NCBI RefSeq assembly: GCF_003590095.1
Contig: NC_039480.1
Span: 12,191,328-12,255,327, forward strand
DNA from: Trichoplusia ni
Taxonomy: Eukaryota > Arthropoda > Insecta > Lepidoptera > Noctuidae
DNA: 64,000 nucleotides
Reading direction: 5' to 3'
Positions within the stretch are counted from its first letter, which is position 1. Every line of letters starts with the position of its first letter. The notes beneath the pieces were generated by a model. That model made no database searches and had not been told where the DNA came from. It saw only the letters and a program-made list of their open reading frames with translations. This document shows positions 11,877-24,074 of the stretch, in pieces. The position numbers and the translations under genes are program-made.

Positions 11877-13170
11877 AATTGGGTGAATTTCCCGGACCCA
11901 AAAATTGCGTGGCATCGATGAAATCGGTACTAAAAAGCATTGTTATAATGTTCTAACATTTTTTTTTAGGTAGATGACATAAAAATCTATCTGTAGCACT
12001 AAATATTTTATTAATATAATTAATAGGTTTTCCAAAAAAAAAAGTTAAACCACATAATCTTTCATCGCCGTGTTTGTCCACGACTCACCTTGATGTATTA
12101 AAGTCATCATTGATCAAAAATGTATCGTTATTTATATTAAAACTTAGTTTTATTTGGTTCGTGAATAGTTAGAGTATTGACTCGGAATACATTTATTCAA
12201 ATATTTACACAATACAACGTATGGTTAATAAAAAACCATTTGTCCCAGAACTACCTTTCATCGCCATGTCCTAAACATATTTGAGAATATTGCATATTCT
12301 AACGTTTTGCGTCGCTCCCGTTTTGCGTTAAACGTTGCATATAAGTAACGTCGAAAGGCTAGACAAGGAACGACGTGTGTACGTGCCTGCGTTTTCGAGC
12401 TATAATTAAAAGTATTCAATTTTTTTGGTACTGGACATTTTTTCTTTCATCGCCGTGGATAGGTCTAACTTCTATTTCAATAAGTTTTTAATCTCGATTG
12501 AGCATTCAATACAATGCCATTTATATTTAGCTTATTTGTAAAGTGTTCATTACTGTGAATTATTACCAGTTTTTTAGTAAATTGAATTATACCCCTTGAT
12601 TTTCATCGCCGTGCTCTCATTTCCGTGGTTTCCGTGGACAAAATTTGCTATGGCAATGAAAAAAAATACACGGGAATGAAAAAAATATCATCGCCGTGCC
12701 TTGTAAAACAGTTTCCTTTCATTGCCGTGGCCACGTGTTTCATTTCCGTGACTTATGTTTGTTTCTCCACTAGACAGGAATGTATCTATTTATAGTTATA
12801 TTATAAAAATAATATCATGTGTGACTGGATTTTTACACATTATATTCTATTATTATTGCGTATAAATTAATAGTATTTATTTTTGTTTCAATGATTAACT
12901 TTATCATTTAAATATTCTTGTACACTATAATAACATTTCATTGCCATGGACGCCTGTTTCATTGCCGTGCATGCATGTTTCATCGCCGTGGCACGGAATT
13001 TTCAATCTTGTATATCTCGTTAGTTTTTTAAGCTATCTGCTAGATATTAAGCAAAACTGCATATCTGATCGAAAACTTGAGAAAACACTATTTTTTATTG
13101 TTCTAAAGTTGAAGAATAAAAAATCCACGGAAATGAAGATTTTTTTGGACCTGTTGAAATTCACCCAATT
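11877..13170. mobile_element. Non-autonomous terminal-inverted-repeat element carrying a motif cluster
   Basis: The two ends are inverted repeats. AATTGGGTGAATTT at 11877-11890 is matched exactly by AAATTCACCCAATT at 13157-13170. After a short divergent stretch the similarity resumes with a CC(C/A)AAAAA run. The element is about 1.29 kb, has no transposase frame, and between its ends holds at least 13 copies of a TTTCATYGCCGTG-like motif. The shape is that of a non-autonomous DNA transposon whose clustered motif could be a transposase binding site. I could not define a target-site duplication, so the class is open and the exact ends may differ by a few bases. Confidence 0.6.
12060..12990 (+). 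repeat. Cluster of TTTCATYGCCGTG motifs
   Basis: Direct copies of the 13-mer or one- to two-base variants lie at 12060-12072, 12256-12268, 12445-12457, 12601-12613, 12616-12627, 12686-12698, 12717-12729, 12738-12750, 12936-12948, 12957-12969 and 12978-12990. Inverted copies lie at 12648-12661, 12669-12681 and, nearer the right end, 13126-13138. Variation is concentrated at CATCGCC, CATTGCC or CATTTCC and at GTG or ATG. Spacing runs from about 20 to 190 bp with no fixed period, so it is neither a satellite nor a CRISPR array. Confidence 0.85.
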
Positions 13171-13318
13171 AGGACTATAAGCTTCAGTAATAACATAGAA
13201 GATGAAGTGAAGCGAAGTGGTAATTTACGAAAGTGTTCACGTAAATTAATTTAATTTTTCACTAGCTCCTTAATAAAATAAACCCATTGTTTTTTTAATC
13301 CTTACAAGTATATGTCTG

Positions 13319-13679
13319 GAGCTCGTGGCTAAGCTATAACCGCATAAGTGTTTCGATCACAGGTTAAGCTATGCTTGACGCGGTTGGTCCGTGGATGGGT
13401 GACCATCTTTGTCATAACGAGTTCCTCCGTGTTTCGGAAGGCACGTTAAATTGTGGGTCCCGGCTGTTATTCCTACATCTTTGACAGTCGTTACAGATAG
13501 TCAGAAGCTGAAAAAGTCTGACAGCCACTCTAACCAAGGGGTGTCGTGTTGCCCAGGTAACTGGGTTGAGGAGGTCAGATAGGCAGTTGCTCCTTGTAAA
13601 ACACTGGTACTTAGCTGAAACCGGTTGGACTGGTAGCCGACCCCAACATAGTTGGGAAAAGGCTAGGCCGATGATGACA
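13319..13679 (+). repeat. 5S-rRNA-derived SINE, plus-strand copy
   Basis: The head preserves the internal promoter of 5S rRNA: GTTAAGC box A (13363-13369), GACGCGGTTGGT, and box C GGATGGGTGACC (13393-13404). A non-5S body follows, including GTTTCGGAAGGCACGTTAAA, TGTTGCCCAGGTAACTGGGTTG and the tail CGACCCCAACATAGTTGGGAAA with GCCGATGATGA. SINEs with a 5S-type head are known in animals as the SINE3 class. A second, inverted copy lies at 7600-7860. It is not a functional 5S gene, because the 5S ends and helices are lost. Confidence 0.8.
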
Positions 13680-16560
13680 AGAATATGTCTGGTAAAACTT
13701 ATGACGATCGGTTAAGTATTTTTTGCGTGAAAGCATAACAAACAAACTTTCATAGTAGGGATGACATTTTGATAATACAAATCTTAAGTTTTTCTTTAGC
13801 ATTTGTGATCTAAAAGTTGTGGTCCATAAAAATAAACGTTTTCGACGTACTATAAATGCGATTGAATTAATTCTGAAACACTGTTTCGCTGACTTCAAAA
13901 TAAATTCAAGTTATTTGTTGCGAACATAGCGGCATCTTTAACGATGTCTTCACAATGGAGTAATCTGCATGTTTTAATATAAATTATTTGTAGTCTGACC
14001 TACAGGATGAAAAATACTCAACTGAAATTTCAAGAACGACAGCTCGGCAACAATGTTATAAAATTAAATACAAAGATGAGATATCACAAAACATTTCATT
14101 TAATAATTTAAGGCCAAGTTGCTTGTCCGCTGTGGGCCGCAAACAGCGTCACATCATCTTCTTTGTCACAATGTTGCTGTGGAATTACCACGCAGACGTT
14201 GGCCTTTCAGACCAAAATAGAGAATCAAGGCATACTGGCATCAAGTGCATGCAAATTACATTACTAACGCATTAAAATAAAATAACTTTAAAAATGTTTT
14301 CCCCAATTGACATTACTTTTGCAAGTCCGTTCATTTAATTCTTCATTGAGTCATTCAATGGGCTTTAACAAGAATAAATTGTTCTAGAGGTGAAGAACCA
14401 TTTTTAAGCAAGCGTTGTGACATGAATAAATCAAATTAATTTTTAATTTATCAAATTTCATGAATGCGTTTAGTTGTCAAATCAAAGTCACGTGACACAC
14501 CTAAAATGTCGTTCGAAAACATTTGATTGATTCGATTCGATTAGACGTTTGTTAAATCTTAACTTTTATCGAGGCATAAAATTAGAACTGTTGCTAAATT
14601 TGTTTCACATTAAATTAGTTAATAACTTATTGCTTTGTACTACGTCACGCTATACGCGACTTAAGACTTTTGCAAGAGACGTCGCCTTAAATAAATTACC
14701 GTTTTTGCGCAGTCATATTTGTCTTGGAATAACCGAGAAAGAACATAGTTCACTCAGCAAATATTAATTTCACCCTTGAGGAATGCTTGCGCTGAAGTTA
14801 CGTGGTACTTTTGAGAGTTAAGGAGAAAAATTGAGCGACATTACAAACAATAAGGTGCTGACAAGTATTTCAGATGATAGTGTTAGTCTCTTGCGTGTAA
14901 TAAATACGGTCTAGAAAGTTATTTGGATGATATACAGTGTTATTTTCGGAGTATTATGAAGAAATATTTGTGATATACAGTATTTAAGGTATGAAGTATT
15001 GGTTAATGTTTGAAATTAATACCTATTGAGTTATAGTACCTACTTATGTACTTAGTAGTAATCCATTATAATATTATTATATTAATAATATGTTAATTAA
15101 GAAAGTATGTATGATATTTCTTTTCGGACTTCGGGCAAAGAACAGATTTCAATTTTTTCATACATGGAATGTCAAATTTATCAATTTATCTGCCAGAGCT
15201 AATCAGCGATCATAAAATAGGCGCTAAGACTAAGTGACTTAAAATAGGTCTCAGAATACGTTTTATCTTTAGTATAATTTACTTCGCTTTTGCAATAATA
15301 TGTAATGGCGAAGTACCTTCAGATACATTTCCTTTGCCTGTTCAGTCTTGCAAGTAGCAATAACTCCGAGGCACAGTTTGTGCACTCAAATATAATATTT
15401 GTCTTTTGCATATTTATTTTCCTTCCTTTAAAGTGCATTGAGCTGGTTTTCTTACAAGTTGGCGTTTGAAAATACTATGAAAATACATAGCTTGCTTACT
15501 AGACTAGCTTTTGGTCTAAATACATGTACCTTTTACTAATGTTCTATCTATAATTGTTTATTAGATTTGATTTGGTTTCTGATTTTGCACTAGGTGATTG
15601 GAATCAATTAAAATAAACTAACATTCATTTGTAAACATTAATAACGTTTTGGTATTGGTAGTTCCAAAATACTGATGAAACTGAATAAATGTAAGTTATC
15701 GACGATATTTACAAAAATAATCCATGGAAAAGGTGCAGACCTGTAATTAACATCATGTATCTAAAATTCTCCGAACTGGCTAACTATTGGCACAGGTATG
15801 CGCTGCGGCTAGCAAACATTTTGCAGACGAGCCTATTCCTACTTACAGCCCGTGATTTTGCCCGCAAAATTCCTTTGAAGGAAAACCAGCCTAAACTGGG
15901 AAAACAGTTATTGAACGTTAGGACATGTAGGTTCACATCGCATTTTGGTAACAGGTGACGAATCACAATCCCGAAATTCGTGCAAGATAGAGTTGTAGAC
16001 TTTAAAGTTTGGTTTTTGGTTCAAATTTTTATCAAAAATACACATTTTCCAGTCATACTGCTAAATACCTAATACTAATTCAAAAAAGATTGTTAGTATA
16101 AAGATGAAAATTATCAAAGTTTTGAACCCTTTTTTGCAATATCATTTATCTATTTATTACCATTATGAAAAAAGGATTTATTTACAGCGCCGATCCTATT
16201 AATACATGAGAATATAAATCACTGTAATTTAAAACATGATTAAGAATGAATTTTCAAACAAACAACATATTTACAATACCAATGTCTGTATACTTCAAAA
16301 CAAGCGCGCTAACAAGGCGCCTATTTAATTTGAAGCAAAACTAGTTTCGAGTGTCTCGCGGTTATGTTGCATGTTCCGGTATAGCTCAACACGAAAACAT
16401 TGTTGAGTAAAATTAATTTTATCTGAAAATATAAACCACATCGAACGGTAATTAAACGTGTTGCATAATGGACACTGATGTTTACATCCGGTAAAACATT
16501 GACTGAAATACATTCAATAAAATACTATTAAAATTCTAAAGCTGAAAAGATCGCAAGAAC
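13680..16560. other. Spacer, no gene recognised
   Basis: Short reading frames only. The segment 14110-14260 (around GCTGTGGGCCGCAAACAGCG) is unusually GC-rich for this region and lacks repeat similarity within the window. It may be conserved noncoding DNA, but I cannot show this. Confidence 0.4.
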
Positions 16561-16672
16561 TTTTGCTCCGATTTGAAAAATATTTCAGTTTTGGATAGTC
16601 CATTTATCGAGAAAGGTTTTAAGATGCATATGTACCAAGCTATGATTAACAGGAGCAGAGCAGTAATTGAAT
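16561..16672 (+). repeat. TATAAAGCTGAAGAG dispersed repeat, degraded internal fragment
   Basis: GATTTGAAAAATATTTCAG, ATAGTCCATTTATCGAGAAAGG and AACAGGAGCAGAGCAG follow the internal order of the better copies at 20697, 25581 and 30281. Both the head and the CGGACGAAGTCGCGGG end are absent. Confidence 0.5.
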
Positions 16673-17309
16673 ATGTTAAAAAACGGAGAGGAGATATGCG
16701 CGCTCTAAGAATATTAATCCGATTTAAAAATCCCTACTTATATGTTCATACGAAAGCGGTCCAAGTGACGATATATGTAATTCTATCACGCTAAAACTAT
16801 TTTTTGAAGAAATTAACCATTGTAGCCTAGAAGAACGTTTTTTTATTCGTCAAATAAAAAATAGTTTTACGCTTTACTGCGACAATTGACAAGAACGCAG
16901 GCGGAGTCTCGTGCAACATGCAGTATGATGTAAGTTAAAGTCAAAATTTGCCAAAATATAATAGTAATATCCATAACGTGGCGAAATAAAGATGAACATT
17001 ACCAACTTTTTATTCGATAGTTGGGAACTCGGGTAAAAGACCGCAAATTGACATTAATACGTTTTCTATCCCCCATAAGCCTACGGTAATGTTGGTCTAA
17101 AGATCCCAAATGTTTCTCTGATCGTCGTAAAGGCGTCTTCGCCAATCAGAAAACAATTTCCTTCGAAGTTTTGGCGCGAGAATAAAAAGCGGTACATTAT
17201 AAGCTACGTGGATGTGGAAAACCGGTTAAGTACTGACTTCTTGTCATATGGGGTCGCGTGTTATATGGGGTTCCGTCCTATTAAGGAAAAAATCATGTTT
17301 GTTGAAAAA

Positions 17310-17492
17310 AGGGTTTCTTTATGGCAACAAAAACAACTGTGTGAAAATTTCTCTCACTCACGTAACGGTCGGCGGATCATAAAATACAACCTGGTCGCAA
17401 ACAGACAGACGTCTGTCTGTTCGTCTGTCACATTGGAGTTGGACATACAGCGGAGTCTCATAATAATCCTTTGGATACGGAACTCTAAAATG
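17310..17492 (-). repeat. GGTTCCGTA dispersed repeat, copy 2
   Basis: On the minus strand it reads AGAGTTCCGTATCCAAAGG, then TGAGACTCCGCTGT, CAGACAGACGTCTGTCTG, and ACCAGGTTGTATTTTATGATCC. This is the same word order as the other copies. The short perfect palindrome CAGACAGACGTCTGTCTG lies inside it. Confidence 0.6.
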
Positions 17493-17499
17493 GTTTTAC

Positions 17500-19668
17500 C
17501 CTTTCCTACATGTACCCTGGAACACAAAAAATATAGATAGCGACATGTGTATGAAAGCCGTTGATCGGAGGTTACCAGGGAAACAGTCAGCTTCAGATAT
17601 TGTGCGATAAGTTATTGGATTTCCGCGTTTCAGGCCTTGTGGTTACCCCAGTTCCGTTAGTACAGGTTGGATGCTTGTGCTTGAGCAATCGAATAGAATA
17701 TTCGCGTCTCATGTTGTACTAGACAATACGTCGTCGATATATCGGTATTCCGGGCATAAATGCTTTTGGGTTGGGTTTTCAGTGAGTTTAAAATTTGACA
17801 ATTCAATGTAAATTAGTCAGTTTTTTTCTTAAAAAGTAATTTACTTTTGAATTCTGTATTGACCTTTTAAGTGTCATCCAAATGAATAATGAATTCTGCT
17901 GTATCATCATAAACTCATTAATGACAGAAAACAGTTTCACAATTTCGTCCTTGACCAACAAAAAATACAGCTCTGATTTTTACATCAATACATTTATATT
18001 CAGACAAAAATTCCTACGTCAAAACCCATCCGAAATATATCAAGAGCTTCGAATCTACATTCCAAACATTTTCAATCGATTCAAGAATATCATAAAGTTC
18101 GCGACACAACCTTTGGCTTACGAGTTCGTTTCCCTTCAATCCGACGCCTTTAACTGATTTGATTATGGAGAAGAGCTTTTCATATTGTCTTATACAGAGA
18201 GTTCACGAATCAAATTATGTGTATGTATGTATATAAATCATCACGATTGAATCCGCAGGGATTCTCTATAATGGAAGGACTATTTTTTGGGTAGGGGTAT
18301 TTTTTGTCATGGAAAGTATAGTATCAAAAATAATGCGACTGGAAGACATAAAAAGCATGTTGATTACCAAGAAACATGGCCAAAATAATATTACACTTAA
18401 AATTGATTATTCCCCATATCGAAGTAATAGAATGATGTCTGAATAACAGTGATACGAGTAAGGAACTTGACTTGTATTCAATTATTCTTTGCGTTTGACC
18501 GACTTTAATGGCTTATGGTAGGTCTTATAGGGTATCCTGCTGTACACGTTTTCATTGATTCCATTCTATTTTGCTATATTTAAATCTCGAATAAGTATCA
18601 ATAAGATCAAAACTCGTACAAGATTATTAAACAAGAAGTATTATTTACCGGTTTTTAATTAACTTTTTCAGTATGAAAATTACGGAAATATTCCAACAAG
18701 GAAGAGGAAAAAACATTTAATTTTTACTTTAGTATTCGAAATGAAATTCTGTATTTCTATCTTTAAAAGATACCTAAATTGTGGGTGTGTCTCTAATCTA
18801 AAAATATCACTCGACAAATAAAAGCGAAACAAAGCAAATAGTTTTGATTGAATGGCATTTTGTCATCACAAAAGTCTTTATAGAGATCACAGAAAAAAAA
18901 TCTTCCAACATAAAACGGAGTTCGGAAAAATAAATAAATCGGCCGTTGTTGGTTTCTACGATCAAAGAAATTTTGACGCTTGAATCAGTGTAGCGGTTGA
19001 AACAATTTTGTACATCTATGTAGATACATACTTTTATTTTTTGTTTGCAATTTATTAGGTCTTCTTTTAGCGATAAAAAAAATAGAAGCATAAATGGGCA
19101 AAATTTTAAGAGTAGTGAAAATAAGTTAATTGCAAAACGAGGGTTAGGTTTGATGCCAAAAAAGTTGATTTGTTTAAAATTAACTTCATGTTTCTTTTTC
19201 TTTTATACTAATACAGAAGTCTGTTGAAAGCAATTCGTTAATCATTTATCCAAGGATATATCTATAAGTAAAAAAAAGCCTTAACTAAGTGCCAAAAAAA
19301 ATGCAAAACATTCTCGAATAGAAAAACAGATGCACAGATAAAAATTAGTTAAACAATAAGTAGCCGGCGAACAGTTTGATACTACTCTATTATTTGCGCG
19401 CGAAACTTTCCAACTAACTTCCATTAAATGGGCTCAAACGTCAGTAGCTGGCTGTATACCGCAACGCATTCGTTATTCAAAAGTTTTCTTTTTTTATGAG
19501 CTCCAATTTGTGCAGCACCAAAAAGCATTCTAATTGCTAGCCGAATTATTCGCTGTAATTACTTTTTTGAATGTATTTTTTGTTACTTTTTTCAGCTGAA
19601 TTTCCATATTATATGAACTGTTTCTTGAAATATGGTAGCGTAGGTGTTTTTTTTTGTCTTTTGACTTA
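17500..19668. other. Spacer, nothing recognised
   Basis: AT-rich sequence with no supported gene, terminal repeat or RNA feature. Confidence 0.45.
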
Positions 19669-19830
19669 TGGCTCCGTATTCTTTAGGCGTTAAAAACGGA
19701 ACCCTATTGACAAGGCTTCGGGCTGTCAGTCGGTCACTGAACTGTTATTAAATAGTCGTGATACGGTTTAAATTTTCGCAAAGGTATTTCCGTTGTCAGC
19801 ATAGCAATCAAAATCAAGGAAGACTTAACA
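19669..19830 (+). repeat. GGTTCCGTA dispersed repeat, copy 3
   Basis: GGCTCCGTATTCTTTAGGCG, GGAACCCTATTGACAAGGCT, GGCTGTCAGTCGGTCACTG and AATTTTCGCAAAGGTATTTCC are diverged forms of the family words in the same order. Confidence 0.55.
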
Positions 19831-19954
19831 TTTAATGGGTTTTAGAAAAAAAAAATAGAATCCTGTCGCGAGTCGCACTCGCAACACAAATATTTTCTTT
19901 TTTTATTTCGAAAATTCTTAAATTTTAAAACATTTTTTGTTTATCACGTTAATA

Positions 19955-19997
19955 CAATTTATAGAAACCAAATAAGAGATTTGGTTTCTATAAATTG
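19955..19997. repeat. Perfect 19-bp inverted repeat with 5-nt loop
   Basis: The arms at 19955-19973 and 19979-19997 are exact reverse complements around the loop AAGAG. The arm is CAATTTATAGAAACCAAAT. It is unrelated to neighbouring repeats and too short for an ordinary MITE. Confidence 0.85.
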
Positions 19998-20696
19998 ACA
20001 TTGAACTTTGCAACAGTTCTCCACCAAAAGCATCTAATTATCTACTAATTGAAAAAAAAAAACTTTGAATCAGAACAGCGTTCATATAGACAGACATTTA
20101 TACAATTTAATAGAGATGTAAATCAGCCTTTTAATTACGTAACGTTTAATGGAGGCAATTAAGACAGGCGAGACAAGCTTCTTAAGTGCTAATATATAAT
20201 CATAACCGTATCTTTTGGTAACGGTACAAAAGTACTAACACTAACCTGTACTGAGGACATGTCAACTAAGTCTGTTCCTAATGCGGAAGCAGGATGGCAC
20301 GCTACATTAAACATAGTGTCGTCTCGCTTGCACAACGAAGAACGTTCTAGTCAAAAAGCATGTAGTAAAAGCACAGCAGGTACTGTTATTAGGTAAACGG
20401 ACATTGAAACGTCAAATGATACCAATATTGGTAATTAAATCGCGTAATTGGAAGGACGGTTGTGAATGTTACATAGTTTTAAGTACGTGCATGCTTATTA
20501 CATAAAATGAGCCGGAAAATGTAGCAACCTGCATGGGACTTATGTATGTGAAGAATTATTTAGTTGCAATCATTATTTCAATTTTACGAAATATATACTA
20601 GCAAGCTTTTTATACTCGAAAGCTAGCTATATGAATATAATGCGAAAGTACACGTAACCAATGTGCTTTAGTTCACTTTTTACTTTGATTACCTAT

Positions 20697-20940
20697 CTAT
20701 ACAAATATATAAAGCTGAAGAGTTTGTTTGAACGCGCTTATCTCAGGAACTACTGGTTCAAATTGAAAAATTATTTTTGTATTAAATAGACCATTCATCG
20801 AGGAAGGTTTTAGGTTAGGTTTTAGGCCCATCACGCTGCGACTGATAGGAGCGAAGATACAATGGAAAATGTGGAAAAAGCAGTACAGCATAACTTATAT
20901 CTTCTACCCACGCGGACGAAGTCACGGGCAACAGCTAGTT
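20697..20940 (+). repeat. TATAAAGCTGAAGAG dispersed repeat
   Basis: Starts TATATAAAGCTGAAGAG, then TCAGGAACTACTGGTTCAAA, ACCATTCATCGAGGAAGG and CATCACGCTGCGACTGATAG. It ends CGCGGACGAAGTCACGGGCA with CAGCTAGT. Three other long copies and one fragment occur in this window. Here the TTTG microsatellite after the head is only two units. Confidence 0.7.
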
Positions 20941-21958
20941 TAGATATAAAAGCGTAACAGGCAGGTAGACAGGCAGTTGATTCTTAATTAATTATATTAT
21001 GAATGCGTGATTTTTGCTATTGTATACATTTCATTAATGCTATAAATAAACTAATATTATATAACACAATACGTTTTACGTACATTTTCTTGACAATGCT
21101 TGAGTAAAGTCTGGCGGGACGGCCATCATTCTTGTCTAGTTTGTCGCTGACAATATTGCTGGCTATTACGACGCCCAAAGACAGATGACCTGTGATATAC
21201 AAGTGTTTATATTGTGACATGTATTGTTTTACGCTTGTTTTAATTTAATTAGTTTTGATCGTCTTCTGTGATGAAAAACATTCTAGTAGCCTAGTGGAAG
21301 TAGTGATGAGTTTCAAAGGAAAAATATGAACAAGAATAATAATATTTTAATTTTGAACTATTGCCCAATTTGAATATCCTCAGCAAAAATGAAATACTGT
21401 AATATAAGAACTAGATTGTATTTTAAACATCATCTGGCATCATCCTATGCTACATTTAGTTACCCAGATTCCTTGGTTTTAATTGACATGATTAGTACAC
21501 AATATTTGAGATCCAAAAATTATACAAGGCACCACTACTATTTTTATTAAAAAAAATGGTGAAGCTGATTCAGAATGACTAGTTTCGGAATCAAAAAAAG
21601 TCCTTAATCATAAACAGATGCAGGGTATTCCCATATAACAAATGTTATTTTCAAAAATTCTAAAGGACTTCCTCCATGCTGATCGTATATAATTTACACG
21701 TATAATGTTTGTTCAGGTAATGGAAACAAAAGGCTTGTATCTTGAGCGTACGAGCCGATGTCGGCTCAAGAGCCTCCGTAACGCCTTTGTCTCCTTGCAT
21801 GATCGGGTCACTCCCAAGCACACTAGAAAAACAACTTGACCAAGATATTTTATCCCGAGATCCCGATAAGATCTTACAAGATTTACCTGCATTATATCCT
21901 GTAATCTAGATAAGTACAGCTTAAGCTAGTTTATAAAAAAACTACAATTTTATCTTTC
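20941..21958. other. Spacer, nothing recognised
   Basis: No supported gene. A short GC-rich palindrome, GAGCCGATGTCGGCTC, sits near 21750-21765. Confidence 0.4.
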
Positions 21959-22123
21959 AGGACCTATGAAGAAAATAACAAAAGGCAAGGCAAAAAAAGC
22001 GTCGGGCATCCGGGAGCGAGATGGGTCGATGATACAGTTAAGTTCTTAGATCAAGTCTGGATGTTTTGGCATGAGAATGGGAAGACCTATGCCCAGCAGT
22101 GGGAGGAAAAAGGCTGCAGATGA
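21959..22123 (+). pseudogene. C-terminal remnant of a non-LTR reverse transcriptase (ORF2)
   Basis: An open frame at codon positions 21959-22120, ending in TGA 22121-22123, encodes a basic stretch followed by PGARWVDD, a Trp-rich spacer and TYAQQWEEKGCR. The order basic region, RW(V/A)DD and YxQQW just before the stop is the classic C terminus of RTE/CR1-like LINE ORF2 proteins in moths. The polymerase domain and all upstream sequence are missing, as expected from 5' truncation. The frame has no stop inside it, which suggests a fairly young insertion. Confidence 0.75.
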
Positions 22124-24010
22124 TAAAATTACTCTGGTTTTTATTCTAACAGTTTAATGTTCCATTCACTGCAAAACCTCTCAAAGAATACATTAAAATG
22201 AATTTAGTTTTTCTTCCAAATGTTTCTGTCTCACTGCTGGGGAAAGTAGGACAAATACCTACATTTCCATTAGCGAAATAGTAAACAAAATATTCTCTTA
22301 ATGAACAGAGAATATTATGATGTATTTGGCTTCGTCGGAGAGCCGTACATCGCATTATCAGTGGCATGTATACGATTCTCATTACTACGTTGGCACTGGT
22401 TCGCATCCTAGAACCAAATACTGTTTTAATGATCACATCTCTCCAATGTTTACTCTGAAATGTATCTTCACCAACATAATTAATTATATGCAGTACATTA
22501 AGTGTAATTACTTTTTCGGTTCTACCTAAAAGTTCGGTAAGTTGCAACTGTGGTGAATGTTAAGGTTTTGTACATTGACATTTACCTAAATTGTGTTTAT
22601 TTAGTACAAAATTTTCTTTTCAGAAATTTCTGGGTATTCATCGATCAACCGGATAAAGAAAACCAAAGATATCTCTCGGGAAACAAATTTTCTTAAAATA
22701 TTTACAAAGAAGGCAGTATACTATAAGGTTATGTATGTATAGTAACGTTCTGTTGAACGTGGCTTCGCCCTCGTGAATTATAGATATCACTAGAAAATGT
22801 CTTATACTTTCTTTGATTTACCAAACCTGAGTTTAAACAAAATTAATCGAAATAAGTTGTTAAATCGTGTGAAGTAAATTGTCAAAGTTATTTCTGGTGT
22901 TTGATACTGACACTAACGAATTATTTCCAATATTTTTAGCTTTACTTTGAACCTGGTTTCAAAATCTGTTCTTCATTTAATTAGCCTTCTACAGCAGTAA
23001 TGGTGTTGACAGCGGGAAATCTATTAGAAGCTGGATGCTAACTCACATCAAAAAGAGCAGGCCTAGTCATAATCCTGACTCTAGCATTCTTTTGCCTAGA
23101 CGTTTGATTTATTAATTTATAATATAATGTTTTTTTAAATTATCTTTAAAAGAAAATCTATTTTTTGTCTGACTGAATTTCTGAGCCGTAATTTACCAAG
23201 ATAACTTATTTTAAACTATGAGCAAAATGATTTATTTTTTCCTTTTCCTAATGAAAAAAAATCGGAACTTGTCTTAATAAAATAATGGAAACCCAGTCTT
23301 CCATCTGCTGAATACATAAAGTAGGTAGAACATTTTGGTACACTATAAAAAAGTACATGACTACTTTAGTAACCGAGTTATTCACTACAGGCAGTACCTA
23401 CATACCTACATAGAGCTGTCAGTACATGTCATATCCAACATCTTTCTAGTCCAAGTACAAAAATTTGACGTATCCCCAAACATAAGTATCATAATTCAAT
23501 CCGGACAGTCTCCGTAGCACAATTTGGTTAAGTGCAGCGATGTCACAGATATAACACAACAAAGAGCGAAACTAATGCAATTTCCGCGACGCTAACGTTA
23601 TGAAATTGTTTTGCTATTATGTTATTGTTTTGAGGACGTGTGGCCGCGATCGATGGGAACGACGTGACAAATTGAGTCTGGAATGATTTATCTTTCGTTT
23701 TTAGTTCTAAGGAATTTTATGGATGTTTCGAATTTATGACGGTGATACTTTCATGTTTTGCAGGACAGTTTCGGACACGGAAGCAAAATGTAAGCGTCTA
23801 AGTATTAATTTTGACTTTAGGGGTAATGAAGTTAATGAATACTTAAACTATACCTTTGACCTACTTATTATTGGAATCAAAATAACAGCTATTTACCTAA
23901 TGCAGCTTGATGACAAGTTTTCTAAGATTGGTCTGGCACCTCCTTCCAGAGGTCGAGAAAAAGTGCATTGTCAACTCTTTATGGATTGACTTATACAATG
24001 TCTGGATTTC
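22124..24010. other. Spacer, nothing recognised
   Basis: A 133-codon minus-strand frame at 22146-22547 and an 88-codon frame at 23723-23989 are open but resemble no family and have no supporting context. I do not call them genes. Confidence 0.4.
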
Positions 24011-24074
24011 AAAAGAGGCGCTGACCCCCGAGTTTGTTTCTACGTTTCGTCTCAGGGTAGCCAGCTAGGAAATA
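24011..24074 (+). repeat. AGTTTGTTTC...GGGTAGCCAGCTAGGAAAT repeat, copy 1
   Basis: GAGGCGCTGACCCCCGAGTT, ACGTTTCGTCTCAGGGTAGC and CAGCTAGGAAAT recur in the same order at 51850-51895. Only a core is shared. The family is unassigned. Confidence 0.55.

Noticed and set aside
12060..12990. CRISPR-like array of a short repeated motif
   Set aside because: Spacing is irregular, some copies are inverted, the repeat is only 13 bp and varies, and the DNA is from an insect.
12941..13180. 79-codon frame on the plus strand
   Set aside because: It runs through the motif cluster and the right terminal repeat of a non-coding element.
13319..13440. Functional 5S rRNA gene
   Set aside because: Only the internal promoter region matches. 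The 5S termini are absent and a SINE body follows.
13611..13898. 95-codon frame on the minus strand
   Set aside because: It overlaps the tail of the 5S-type SINE and has no protein-like motif.
22146..22547. 133-codon frame on the minus strand
   Set aside because: No family similarity, no splice context or poly(A) signal, and it lies in repeat-rich spacer.
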